This document shows positions 33,114 to 41,269 of a stretch of DNA of 48,852 bases, piece after piece. The translations under genes and the position numbers were made by a program. Under the pieces are notes generated by a model that saw only the letters and a program-made list of their open reading frames with translations, did not search any database and was not told where the DNA came from. Every line of letters starts with the position of its first letter. Within the stretch, counting starts at the first letter, position 1. This DNA comes from Candidatus Doudnabacteria bacterium (GTDB lineage Bacteria > Patescibacteriota > JABMPQ01 > JAGQLO01): positions 1 to 48,852 of the forward strand of contig JAGQLO010000006.1 of assembly GCA_020429185.1 (NCBI GenBank). Direction: 5' to 3'.

Positions 33114-34193
33114 ATGCCCCTGCCCCCGAGGCTCCCCAAGGGAGCGAAACTGCCATGTTCAGGCGCGACCTTCGTGGTGCACACGAGGCCGCTCGAGGAA
33201 CTGGAACCGCCACGCGGCGTTGATCTGGTGGTCCTCGGACACCGGGTCGGACCAGGCTTGCAAGGTTGGGTGCGGCAATGTCTGCATACCGATGTGCGAG
33301 TTATTGCCGTGCGCGGTACGCAGCCCTCCGATGATTTCGTGTTGCAACGGATGGAGGAGGAGTGGGAAGCGGATACGTACCTGATGACTCGACCTGGGGA
33401 AGCGCCGTCGTTGACGGCGATCGTCGATCATCGACTGTTGCACACGTTGTCGCAGCAGTTTGGTGGGTCGGGTCGTTCGATGATGGTCGTGATTCCGCCG
33501 ACAACCGATGCGTTGCTCGCACTCTTGCGTGCCGAGGGCATCGTGTACGCTGGCATGTTGGACGATGCATCGATCGTCTACCACCAGCGGGACCAGTGGG
33601 ATTCAATCACGCCACTGGGAGAGATCATCGACTACGCTTTGCGCGCTTGGCGTGCGGACCTGAAGGCCTACTCGGCCGTCGTGTCTGCGCTGGCCGGTCT
33701 TCGTGACAAGCTCGGTGATCGTGCCTTCGAGCGTCGTGTCTTCGAGCGCCTTCGTGAAGTGTGGGCAGTTTCTCTGATTGGTGAGCCGGGTAAGGCACGC
33801 GCTGATCTGAAGCGGCGGGTCGACTATTACATGTCGATCGTGCTTCCGGCCTGCGAGGTGCTCGTGGATACTGCTCACCGTGACGGGAACTTGCTGATTG
33901 TCGACGCAACTCGGGCACAGGTGTACGACATCGACGAGATTGCGGCGATTGCGCTCTTCGACGAAGAGGCAGAAGGGACGCAGGTATGCCGCGTCGCGGT
34001 GCGCTGGATGCCGAGTCCGAAGGGTACGAGAGCGGCCGTGTCGCAGATCACGCTGGTGTCGCGAGCGGGCATGCCGGATCTGCGCGAAGCCTTCGGAGTC
34101 GATGCGGGCATGCTGGAGCGGTTCACGTTCCCGGCCTCGCTTCTCGAAGGGCCGAACAAGGCCGAGCTGATGCGGTTGCTCACCGCCGACTAG
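33114..34193 (+). CDS. Unrecognised GC-rich protein B of a putative paralogous family
   Basis: This 359-residue protein was not recognised by name. It shares blocks with its neighbours: VLGHRVGPGLQGW resembles a degenerate first motif of DHH phosphoesterases (GHRxPDxDAxGS) without the aspartates. AIVDHRLLHTL could correspond to the DHH triad. IPPTTDALLALLRAEG plus YAGMLDD matches EPTLDATFAVARALG plus YRGMERD in the protein at 35150. The C-terminal part (WMPSPKGTRAAVSQITLVSR, then DLREAFG and FTFPAS) matches QWRGGTKNRVF, DLRGEVG and FTVPAQ there. No signal peptide or membrane helix is evident. A DHH-like fold with lost catalytic residues is a low-confidence idea. Confidence 0.6.
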   Translation: MPLPPRLPKGAKLPCSGATFVVHTRPLEELEPPRGVDLVVLGHRVGPGLQGWVRQCLHTDVRVIAVRGTQPSDDFVLQRMEEEWEADTYLMTRPGEAPSLTAIVDHRLLHTLSQQFGGSGRSMMVVIPPTTDALLALLRAEGIVYAGMLDDASIVYHQRDQWDSITPLGEIIDYALRAWRADLKAYSAVVSALAGLRDKLGDRAFERRVFERLREVWAVSLIGEPGKARADLKRRVDYYMSIVLPACEVLVDTAHRDGNLLIVDATRAQVYDIDEIAAIALFDEEAEGTQVCRVAVRWMPSPKGTRAAVSQITLVSRAGMPDLREAFGVDAGMLERFTFPASLLEGPNKAELMRLLTAD

Positions 34194-34195
34194 TT

Positions 34196-34231
34196 CCATG
34201 TGTAGGGGCAACACATGGGCTTTTTCTTTTT
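34196..34231 (+). terminator. Terminator of the 33114 unit
   Basis: CCATGTGT and ACACATGG form a perfect eight-bp stem immediately after the stop codon, followed by GC and TTTTTCTTTTTG. Confidence 0.88.
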
Positions 34232-34260
34232 GTCGTATTTTCTCGCGTGGCAAAATTCGC

Positions 34261-34266
34261 TACTCT
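34261..34266 (+). promoter_or_regulatory. Leaderless-type -10 box of the 34273 gene
   Basis: TACTCT ends exactly six bases before ATG 34273. This supports that start over an in-frame ATG at 34198, which lies inside the preceding terminator. Confidence 0.4.
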
Positions 34267-34272
34267 TTTGGC

Positions 34273-35052
34273 ATGACCTACAGTAAAGCTCAGATGCGCA
34301 AGCGCTACATCAAAGGGATTTTCGTTGGTCTTGTGATTGGCGCTCTTGTGATGTTGGTGGGAAGCCAGCTTACAGTTCTTGGAACAAGTGTGTTTGAAAG
34401 TGTGTTCGGTGATACTTCGGAACAGACCGCGCAGGATCGGGCAGAGGAATTGCGTGAACAAGCAGCACGCGGGGGTGGTGAGCCTGAGTCAGAGGATGTT
34501 GAGGCGTCTCAGGAGCCAGAAGAAGAGGAAGTTACCGATGTGGAAGAAGCGGAATCTTCTGAAGATTCCGCAGATGTATCCGAGGAAGAAGAGGTGACTG
34601 AGGAATCGGAAGAGACTCCTTCCTCAACTGCACGTGTGTACGAAAACACGACAGCCGGGTTTGAAATCGATCTTCCTCAAGGTTGGGATGTGACAACGGG
34701 TGCAACGGAAGATGTGCTTTCGCCAACTGACGATACGGATGTGCACGGACACACACATGTGACATCTGGTTTGCTTGTTCGAACACGCACAAAAGATGCT
34801 GAGACATTGTTGCAGGACGTGTACGATGGTTCTTCTGCGCCTGCCTATTACATTGATGCAACTGGCGGTGCGACGGACACAACTGTTGATGGGTATCCAG
34901 CAGTGACGTTTTCGGGAGTGATCGGATATGAGTCCACAACAATCACGGCTATTGATTTAGGAACGATGGTTGTTGAGATCCACGATCCCGGAGAAAAACA
35001 TCAAGATAACGGCCATTACACGGAAGTGTTGAACGCATTTTCTGTGCGGTAG
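34273..35052 (+). CDS. Membrane-anchored protein with acidic linker and PsbP/MOG1-like outer domain
   Basis: This 259-residue protein begins with a basic segment and one membrane helix (IFVGLVIGALVMLVGSQLTV, residues 15-34). A strongly acidic Glu/Ser-rich linker spans about 55-125, and a beta-rich domain of about 130 residues ends the protein. The last domain opens with VYENTTAGFEIDLPQGWDV, a pattern common in PsbP/MOG1-type domains found outside the membrane in many bacteria. Codon use is like the housekeeping genes and unlike the GC-rich units on both sides. Its role is unknown. Confidence 0.7.
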   Translation: MTYSKAQMRKRYIKGIFVGLVIGALVMLVGSQLTVLGTSVFESVFGDTSEQTAQDRAEELREQAARGGGEPESEDVEASQEPEEEEVTDVEEAESSEDSADVSEEEEVTEESEETPSSTARVYENTTAGFEIDLPQGWDVTTGATEDVLSPTDDTDVHGHTHVTSGLLVRTRTKDAETLLQDVYDGSSAPAYYIDATGGATDTTVDGYPAVTFSGVIGYESTTITAIDLGTMVVEIHDPGEKHQDNGHYTEVLNAFSVR

Positions 35053-35079
35053 CCCAAACGAGCGGTGCGGTGATCTTAC

Positions 35080-35107
35080 TTGACACTTCGAATTTTTGTG
35101 TCAATAT
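35080..35107 (+). promoter_or_regulatory. Probable promoter of the 35150 unit
   Basis: TTGACA (35080-35085), a 16-base spacer and TG-T-CAATAT (-10 at 35102-35107) place transcription near 35114. Confidence 0.55.
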
Positions 35108-35149
35108 GGTCAGATGTTCGACGCGTAGCGGCCGTGTTGGTCGTGACGT

Positions 35150-36397
35150 TTGATTGAGCACATCGCACTTTGGCGGGCCTTCGAAGAGGCCTTGAAATCA
35201 GGGGAGAAGGACTTGTTTCTTCTTGAGAGTTCGAGTCGGTACGCATTGCCGGCCGTGTTGTTCGCGGGTGGACACGAGCTCGTGAACGTGGATCGGGATG
35301 CCGACCCGTTTCGTGGACCGCGGGCGGCGAATATCGCGGAGGGTTTCGGTCGCAAGACGCAGGTCGCGCTGGTGGGCAGCCACTGCCGGCCCCGCTTCAA
35401 CGGCCTGGATCGTTTGCTTATGGGTTGGCGCAACGCGGGTGACATGGTCACGCATGTGGCGTCGGCGGCACCTGTGGGGCGCTCGTTCCAGCAGGCGTTC
35501 ATGCCGGACGTGAACGATGACGCGTGGCGTTTCTGCGATACGCGTGCTACGTCGGTGACGGAGCTGGTGCCGGACGGCTGGCTGACCGATCTCGTGCGAC
35601 CGGTGATCCTCGTGGAGCCGACGCTCGATGCGACCTTCGCGGTTGCTCGCGCCCTTGGGCACGGCTACCGGGGCATGGAGCGAGACGTCGCTGCCATCAA
35701 TGGCTGCTGGATCGAGTGGGGCCAGCTGTCCTCCTTCGCACGGGAGTGTGTGTCTCTCACGATGGGGCGTTCGGGGCCTCGGCATCTGTCGCTCGTTCTG
35801 GAACACTTGCTGACGAAGCAGGTGAATCCGGACGCGAGTATCGATCGCCGAACGGCGCTCGGTCGTCTGGTGAAGGCGATGGAGTTCGAGGTCTTCGATG
35901 CCTCGGCCGCGCTGGATCTCGGTGGCATGCAGCTGTCGAAGGACCGTAGTGCTGCAGCGATCGTGGTGCCACAGGGCACGGACGTCGATCTGCGTGAAGT
36001 GGCGGCTCGCGTCATGCGCGACATCGACTCGGACGACTACCGTTCCAGCGTGAACCACGTGCTGTTGCAGTGGCGAGGCGGTACGAAGAACCGCGTCTTC
36101 ACGACCGTGGTCTCGCACTTTCGTTGTGATCGAGATCTGCGCGGTGAGGTTGGACGTCTGACGTCGACCGATCTGAGTGGTGACGATCCGAAGCACTTCA
36201 CGGTTCCCGCGCAGGCGTCTCATCTGCTGGCGCTGTTCTCGGGTGGTGGAACGCATGGCGGCGGCACGCGGCGTTCTGGTAGTCGCTCCGGCGGTGGTCA
36301 TCGGGGTAATAGCGGTCATGGCGGTGGCGGCTTCGGTCGCAGCGGTTATTCCAGCCGCAGCGGTCGATTCGATCCGTCGCAGCATCGCTGGAGCTGA
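35150..36397 (+). CDS. Unrecognised GC-rich protein C of a putative paralogous family, with Gly-Arg tail
   Basis: This 415-residue protein was not recognised by name. VALVGSHCRPRFNGL, ILVEPTLDATFAVARALG with YRGMERD, and the late QWRGGTKNRVF, DLRGEVG and FTVPAQ blocks align with the protein at 33114, suggesting paralogy. The final 50 residues are an RGG-like low-complexity tail rich in Gly, Ser and Arg, containing GGGTRRSGSRSGGGHRG; such tails often bind RNA. The start is taken at TTG 35150 because a stop codon lies just upstream in frame and no ATG follows for over 80 codons. No good Shine-Dalgarno is present, unlike the other GC-rich units. Confidence 0.58.
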   Translation: MIEHIALWRAFEEALKSGEKDLFLLESSSRYALPAVLFAGGHELVNVDRDADPFRGPRAANIAEGFGRKTQVALVGSHCRPRFNGLDRLLMGWRNAGDMVTHVASAAPVGRSFQQAFMPDVNDDAWRFCDTRATSVTELVPDGWLTDLVRPVILVEPTLDATFAVARALGHGYRGMERDVAAINGCWIEWGQLSSFARECVSLTMGRSGPRHLSLVLEHLLTKQVNPDASIDRRTALGRLVKAMEFEVFDASAALDLGGMQLSKDRSAAAIVVPQGTDVDLREVAARVMRDIDSDDYRSSVNHVLLQWRGGTKNRVFTTVVSHFRCDRDLRGEVGRLTSTDLSGDDPKHFTVPAQASHLLALFSGGGTHGGGTRRSGSRSGGGHRGNSGHGGGGFGRSGYSSRSGRFDPSQHRWS

Positions 36398-36422
36398 CTC
36401 GTACTTTGTTCGTGAGTCCGTA

Positions 36423-36461
36423 GGCGTGTTCACTTCGTTGTGACACGCCCTTTTTCTTTTG
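36423..36461 (+). terminator. Terminator of the 35150 unit
   Basis: GGCGTGT-T-CAC pairs with GTG-ACACGCC (one bulged T) and is followed by CTTTTTCTTTT, 26 bases after the stop. Confidence 0.88.
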
Positions 36462-36495
36462 GGTCGTTTTCAGGATTGAATCGATGCCTCATGCG

Positions 36496-36504
36496 TGCTA
36501 GGGT
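36496..36504 (+). promoter_or_regulatory. Possible extended -10 promoter of uvrA
   Basis: TG-C-TAGGGT, about 48 bases before the uvrA ATG, repeats the TGCTA core seen at ftsK and other genes. No clear -35 box. Confidence 0.4.
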
Positions 36505-36551
36505 CGTATTCGCATTGTTGTATGCAATGCTCCTGTGTTTGTTTACTGATT

Positions 36552-39491
36552 ATGACTCGATCTACGACCAACAAAACGACTTCTTCAAAAACAGCAGCGA
36601 CTCGTGCTGCGACCGGCCAGGACATGATTTCTGTACGAGGTGCACGCGTGCACAATTTGAAAAACGTGGATGTCGATATTCCACGTAACAAGCTTGTTGT
36701 GATTACGGGACTTTCTGGTTCTGGGAAGTCGTCTCTTGCGTTTGATACCGTGTATGCAGAAGGGCAGCGCCGCTACGTAGAGTCGCTTTCGGCGTATGCA
36801 CGACAGTTCTTGGGCATTATGGATAAGCCGGATGTGGAACAGATCACTGGCCTCTCTCCGGCTATTTCAATTGATCAGAAATCTGCTTCCCGAAATCCAC
36901 GCTCTACGGTTGGAACGATCACGGAAGTCTATGACTACCTTCGTTTGCTTTATGCTCGCGTTGGTATTCCTCACTGCCCAGAATGTGGGAAGCCGGTTCA
37001 TAAGCAAACACATGAGCAGATTTTGAACGCGATTCTGGAGTATCCGAAGGGAACAAAATTCTTACTCTTGTCTCCGCTCGTGCGTGATAAGAAGGGGGAA
37101 CATAAGAATGCGCTCGTGGGTATTTCTCGTTCTGGGTATGCCCGCGTTCGATTCGATGGCGATGTGTATCCGATTGAAGAGGCGATGGACTTGGATATTG
37201 ATAAGCAACGTAAGCACACGCTTGAGGTCGTTGTGGATCGTGTGCAGTTAGAAGGTACGTCTGCCGATAAGGCACGTCTTGCCGATTCTCTTGAAACAGC
37301 ACTCGATCTTGGTAATGGCCTGATTACGTTGCACTTTCCAGATGAGAAGGATCCAAAGAAACAGGATCGACTGTTCTCTGAACACTTTGCGTGTGCAGAG
37401 TGTGGGGTGAGTCTTTCTGAGCTTGAACCACGTAATTTTTCGTTCAACTCTCCGCATGGGGCATGTCAGAAGTGTTCTGGACTTGGAACAAAACTTGAGG
37501 TTGATCCTGATTTAGTCATTCCAAACAAAAAACTTTCCGTTGCTGAAGGAGCAATTCGACCGTGGTCGTCTACGACGTCTGGTCGCACGTTGTGGTACGA
37601 GCGTGTTCTAGAGGCGGTTGCAACAGAGGAACAGTTTGATGTGCGCGCACCTGTGAAGGACCTGTCTGCGAAGGCGTTGAAGGTCGTGCTGTATGGTTCT
37701 GGCAAGAAGGTCTACACAATTGAAGGAACTGATACGCATGGTCGTCATCGTGTGTTTTCGACGACGTTTGAAGGTGTGATCAACAATCTTGAGCGTCGCT
37801 ATAAGGAGACCGACTCTGACTATATTCGTAAGGAAATTGAGCGCTACATGCGCATCCACGAATGTCCTGAATGTGAGGGAAAGCGATTGCGGCCAGAGGC
37901 ACTTTCTGTGTTGGTGGGAGGAAAAGATATCGCGACAGTGACCTCACTTCCTGTAGATGAGGCGGTGAAGTTCTTTGGTGGGTCACACAAAGATTCGTTA
38001 AAGTTGACGGCACAGGAGAAGAAAATTGGGGCTCAGATTCTGAAAGAAGTTGTGGCGCGTTTAACGTTTCTAACAGATGTGGGTCTTTCGTATCTGACGT
38101 TGGATCGTTCTGCGAACACTCTTTCAGGGGGAGAGGCACAACGTATTCGTCTTGCAACACAGATCGGTTCTGGGCTTACAGGTGTGGTGTACATTTTGGA
38201 CGAGCCGTCGATTGGATTGCATCAGCGAGACAACGATCGACTCATTGCGACGTTGAAGCATCTCCGTGACCTTGGAAATACGGTGATTGTGGTTGAACAC
38301 GACGAGGCAACGATTGAAGAGGCGGACTGGGTGATCGATGTTGGGCCTGGTGCTGGAAAACATGGAGGAAACATCATTGCGCAAGGAACGCCGGCTCAGT
38401 TGAAGAAAGATCCAAATAGTGTGACGGGCGCCTTCCTGTCTGGTGCAGAAGCCATTCCTGTGCGACCTGAGGCAGAGTTGCGAAAGGGAAACGGAAAAGC
38501 ATTGGTGGTGAAAGGAGCAGAGGAACACAGCCTTCGGAATGTTGACGTGGCATTTCCACTTGGAACGTTATTGTGTGTGACTGGAGTGTCTGGTTCCGGA
38601 AAATCTACCTTAGTAGATGACATTCTTGGGAAGGCGCTTGCGGCGCATTTTCACGGAGCAAAAGATCTACCCGGAAAACATAAGGAGATTCAGGGCCTTG
38701 AGCATCTCGACAAGGTCATCCGCATCGATCAGTCACCTATTGGTCGTACACCACGTTCAAATGCGGCCACATACACGGGTGCGTTTACGCCGATTCGTGA
38801 ACTGTTTGCGTCTACACCAGAGGCAAAAATGCGCGGGTATAAGTCAGGGCGCTTCTCGTTTAACGTAAAGGGAGGTCGTTGTGAGGCGTGTCAGGGAGAT
38901 GGGTTGGTGCGCATTGAAATGCACTTCTTGCCTGATGTGTATGTTGAGTGTGAGGAATGTAAGGGTCAGCGCTACAATCGTCAGGCGCTTGAGATTCACT
39001 ACAAAGGTAAGACGATTTCGGATGTGTTGCACATGACGGTTGAGGAGGCTGTGCAGTTCTTCGATGCACTCCCGACGATTCAAAAGCGATTGGATACGTT
39101 GATGCAGGTTGGGCTCGGCTATATCGAACTTGGACAGTCTGCGACCACGCTGTCTGGTGGTGAGGCACAGCGAATCAAATTGGCGACAGAGCTTTCACGT
39201 CGCGCAACTGGACGAACGCTCTATATTCTCGATGAGCCGACGACCGGTCTTCACTTCGAAGATATTCGAAAGCTGCTTTCGGTGTTGAACTCGCTCACAG
39301 ATGCTGGAAATTCCGTGTTAGTAATTGAACACAACCTCGACGTGATCAAGTCTGCTGACTGGCTGATCGATATGGGGCCAGAAGGTGGTTCTGGAGGTGG
39401 AGTAGTTGTGGCAGAAGGCACGCCGTATGATGTGGCGTCGGTAAGCAAGAGTCACACGGGAACGTACCTCGCGCCGTTGTTGAAGAAGTAA
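36552..39491 (+). CDS. uvrA: Excinuclease ABC subunit A
   Basis: This 979-residue protein is the damage-sensing ATPase of nucleotide excision repair. Both ABC modules are complete: Walker [13 protein letters not shown] (near residue 52) and [13 protein letters not shown] (near 680), with signatures [14 protein letters not shown] and [14 protein letters not shown]. The zinc modules are visible as [16 protein letters not shown]...CQKCSG, and [13 protein letters not shown] with [15 protein letters not shown] 36552 ([14 protein letters not shown]) gives a short Thr/Ser/Ala-rich lead before [15 protein letters not shown] at residue 25, which is the usual family start and could be the true one. It converges with the minus-strand gene at 39507. 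Confidence 0.97.
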   Translation: MTRSTTNKTTSSKTAATRAATGQDMISVRGARVHNLKNVDVDIPRNKLVVITGLSGSGKSSLAFDTVYAEGQRRYVESLSAYARQFLGIMDKPDVEQITGLSPAISIDQKSASRNPRSTVGTITEVYDYLRLLYARVGIPHCPECGKPVHKQTHEQILNAILEYPKGTKFLLLSPLVRDKKGEHKNALVGISRSGYARVRFDGDVYPIEEAMDLDIDKQRKHTLEVVVDRVQLEGTSADKARLADSLETALDLGNGLITLHFPDEKDPKKQDRLFSEHFACAECGVSLSELEPRNFSFNSPHGACQKCSGLGTKLEVDPDLVIPNKKLSVAEGAIRPWSSTTSGRTLWYERVLEAVATEEQFDVRAPVKDLSAKALKVVLYGSGKKVYTIEGTDTHGRHRVFSTTFEGVINNLERRYKETDSDYIRKEIERYMRIHECPECEGKRLRPEALSVLVGGKDIATVTSLPVDEAVKFFGGSHKDSLKLTAQEKKIGAQILKEVVARLTFLTDVGLSYLTLDRSANTLSGGEAQRIRLATQIGSGLTGVVYILDEPSIGLHQRDNDRLIATLKHLRDLGNTVIVVEHDEATIEEADWVIDVGPGAGKHGGNIIAQGTPAQLKKDPNSVTGAFLSGAEAIPVRPEAELRKGNGKALVVKGAEEHSLRNVDVAFPLGTLLCVTGVSGSGKSTLVDDILGKALAAHFHGAKDLPGKHKEIQGLEHLDKVIRIDQSPIGRTPRSNAATYTGAFTPIRELFASTPEAKMRGYKSGRFSFNVKGGRCEACQGDGLVRIEMHFLPDVYVECEECKGQRYNRQALEIHYKGKTISDVLHMTVEEAVQFFDALPTIQKRLDTLMQVGLGYIELGQSATTLSGGEAQRIKLATELSRRATGRTLYILDEPTTGLHFEDIRKLLSVLNSLTDAGNSVLVIEHNLDVIKSADWLIDMGPEGGSGGGVVVAEGTPYDVASVSKSHTGTYLAPLLKK

Positions 39492-39533
39492 AAAAAAGAA
39501 GGCCTGTTAGCTGGGAGTCGTTCCCAACAGGCC
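39489..39533 (-). terminator. Terminator of the 39507 gene, enclosing its stop codon
   Basis: On the minus strand GGCCTGTT and AACAGGCC close a stem with an inner GGGA/TCCC pair, followed by TTCTTTTTTTT. The TAA stop at 39507-39509 is part of the 3' arm. The T-tract overlaps the end of uvrA on the other strand. Confidence 0.82.
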
Positions 39534-40121
39534 GATGAGCGGTGTTCCGCGTTCGTTGATCCCGACGAACGGGGTGCCGGCAGCCCAGAGCATGACGAGC
39601 GCTTTTCCTGCTGCTCGAAGGGCTTTGTCTGCTTTTTTCTGCGTGTGTGTGTGCACCAGAAAACGCAGGCTTACCATCAAGCATCGCTCAAGCCGGATTC
39701 GACGTGCCTCTGGTAGCTCCGCCATTGTTACCTGCGAAGCATGCAGCGTTCCGTCGGCCAGTGTCCGCAGGTGTTGCCGCACATCCCGTGGATCTTCTGT
39801 GTCCGGAAGATGCTCTTCGAGGATGTCGTAACCCCATCTTGTTGGCTCTCGCGGCCCGTTCAAATCGAACGATTCGGGGGTGTTGATTTCACCCCTCCAG
39901 AATCGTACCGATGCCGCTGTCGAGAGATCGAACGGCAATGGTTCTGGTACGCCCTGCACGATGCATAGGCGTCCAATTTCTAGGCGCATTGGACGTAGTC
40001 CACGCGCTGCTGTGATGGGTGCCAAATGCTGTCTGAGCAGCTTTGCCGTATCGCTGGGGTAGAAATCACCCCAGCTGAAATCTCCGATACGCTGCTCGAA
40101 AGAGCTTCCAGGATTGCCCAT
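39507..40121 (-). CDS. Unrecognised GC-rich protein, minus strand
   Basis: This 204-residue protein was not recognised. It begins MGNPGSSFEQRIGDFSWGDF, has an Arg/Glu-rich middle (EDPRDVRQHLRTLADGTLHA) and ends in a small hydrophobic stretch (ALVMLWAAGTPFVGI) too polar to be a clear membrane helix. ATG 40121 is chosen because a near-perfect Shine-Dalgarno (CTTCCTCCCCC on the plus strand, 40124-40134) lies just before it; in-frame upstream codons to 40190 would cover the promoter. GC content is high. It forms its own unit, convergent with uvrA and divergent from the gene at 40211. No similarity to the other GC-rich proteins was noticed. Confidence 0.62.
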   Translation of the reverse strand: MGNPGSSFEQRIGDFSWGDFYPSDTAKLLRQHLAPITAARGLRPMRLEIGRLCIVQGVPEPLPFDLSTAASVRFWRGEINTPESFDLNGPREPTRWGYDILEEHLPDTEDPRDVRQHLRTLADGTLHASQVTMAELPEARRIRLERCLMVSLRFLVHTHTQKKADKALRAAGKALVMLWAAGTPFVGINERGTPLIGLLGTTPS

Positions 40122-40155
40122 GTCTTCCTCCCCCGGAATGTTCCTGGTCTCGTCG

Positions 40156-40184
40156 ATCCTAGTTGGAGATTTCCCCATGGGCAA
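40156..40184 (-). promoter_or_regulatory. Probable promoter of the 39507 gene
   Basis: On the minus strand TTGCCC (40179-40184), a 17-base spacer and TAGGAT (40156-40161) lie about 35 bases before the ATG. Confidence 0.5.
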
Positions 40185-40195
40185 GCGCAAAGGCG

Positions 40196-40204
40196 TGATA
40201 TCCT
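40196..40204 (+). promoter_or_regulatory. Leaderless-type promoter of the 40211 gene
   Basis: TG-A-TATCCT ends exactly six bases before ATG 40211. The in-frame GTG at 40205 would then lie upstream of the transcript start. Confidence 0.45.
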
Positions 40205-40210
40205 GTGGGT

Positions 40211-41269
40211 ATGACTGAGTTGTCGCGATCTATTTTGAGAACGGTAGTTGTGTTCGATACGCTCGACACGCCGTTAACTCCGCTTGAGATTTGGCGGTAT
40301 CTTGTGGCACCAACTGGGTTTGCTGCATTATCTGATGTCTCGAAGGAAGAACGTGTTGCTGAGCCTTGCTGTTCGTTTCGAGAAGTCGTTGAAGCGCTTC
40401 GTGAGGATCCTCTGTTGCGAGATCGTGTAGAAGAACAGGATGGATATATTGGGTTACGAGGTCGTGTTTCTGAACTGGTGGCAATGCGACACGCAGGCGC
40501 ACGGTTTGCCATGAATCATTGGCGGATTTTGAAGAAGTGGGGCAAGCGCTTTCGTCTTGTGCCGTTTTTGCGATTGTTTTCTGCTTGTAACTTTTTAGCA
40601 ATCGACAAGGTGCACGCAGAAAGTGATATCGACCTGTATCTGGTCGCAGAAAAGGGTCGTTTGTGGTTTGTGCGGTTTGTGATGAACATCTTGGCGCTTT
40701 TGCGTGGCGATCGCATTACCGATGATCATCGCGCTGAGAAACTGTGCCTTTCGTTTAATGCGACCGTCGGTGAAGCACAGCACATGCTTCCGTTGACATT
40801 GGCTCCTCGTGATCCCTATTTCACCCTTTGGACTAATTTTGTGCGACCTGTCTTGGATCGCGGCTCGTTTTCTGAGTTTCGTTTTGTGAATCAGCACTGG
40901 GTGAGTCCTTCGTTACCCCACACAGCCATGATCGATTCTGTTCCTGGAATGTGGGGAGCTCCTGCTTCTGCTTGGCGAGAACGTGTTCGTCTTGGACTGG
41001 AGCGTGTTTTATCTGGCAGACTAGGGGATTGGGCGGAACGTTCTGCAAAGGCAACACAACTGCGTCATCTTCGTGCTCAGGGTCGCGATAAAAACAATGG
41101 CACGAATGTTGTAATTACCGACGACTTGCTCAAGTTTCATTCGAAAGATGGACGAGCAGCGTATCGAGAGAAGATTGAACGGCTTTCTGGTGAATATGGC
41201 TTAGACACGCCTTCTTCGCAGGGCGCTCCACAGATGGATCGTGCGTATGTCGCTGCGAACGCTCGCTGA
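40211..41269 (+). CDS. Nucleotidyltransferase-like protein
   Basis: This 352-residue protein has a helical, possibly winged-helix, N-terminus (residues 10-95). Then comes a segment like the nucleotidyltransferase core, LFSACNFLAIDKVHAESDIDLYLVAEKG, where SDIDL matches the catalytic D-x-D strand. The usual GSxA loop before it is replaced by SACNFLA, so activity is uncertain. Further on, RITDDHRAEKLCLSFN and a long helical C-terminus follow. The target cannot be predicted. The stop codon overlaps the start of the O-antigen-ligase-like gene, so the two are translationally coupled. Confidence 0.6.
   Translation: MTELSRSILRTVVVFDTLDTPLTPLEIWRYLVAPTGFAALSDVSKEERVAEPCCSFREVVEALREDPLLRDRVEEQDGYIGLRGRVSELVAMRHAGARFAMNHWRILKKWGKRFRLVPFLRLFSACNFLAIDKVHAESDIDLYLVAEKGRLWFVRFVMNILALLRGDRITDDHRAEKLCLSFNATVGEAQHMLPLTLAPRDPYFTLWTNFVRPVLDRGSFSEFRFVNQHWVSPSLPHTAMIDSVPGMWGAPASAWRERVRLGLERVLSGRLGDWAERSAKATQLRHLRAQGRDKNNGTNVVITDDLLKFHSKDGRAAYREKIERLSGEYGLDTPSSQGAPQMDRAYVAANAR

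Noticed and set aside
35198-36433. Antisense 411-codon frame opposite the 35150 gene
   Set aside because: Arg/His/Thr-rich shadow frame running through the plus-strand terminator.
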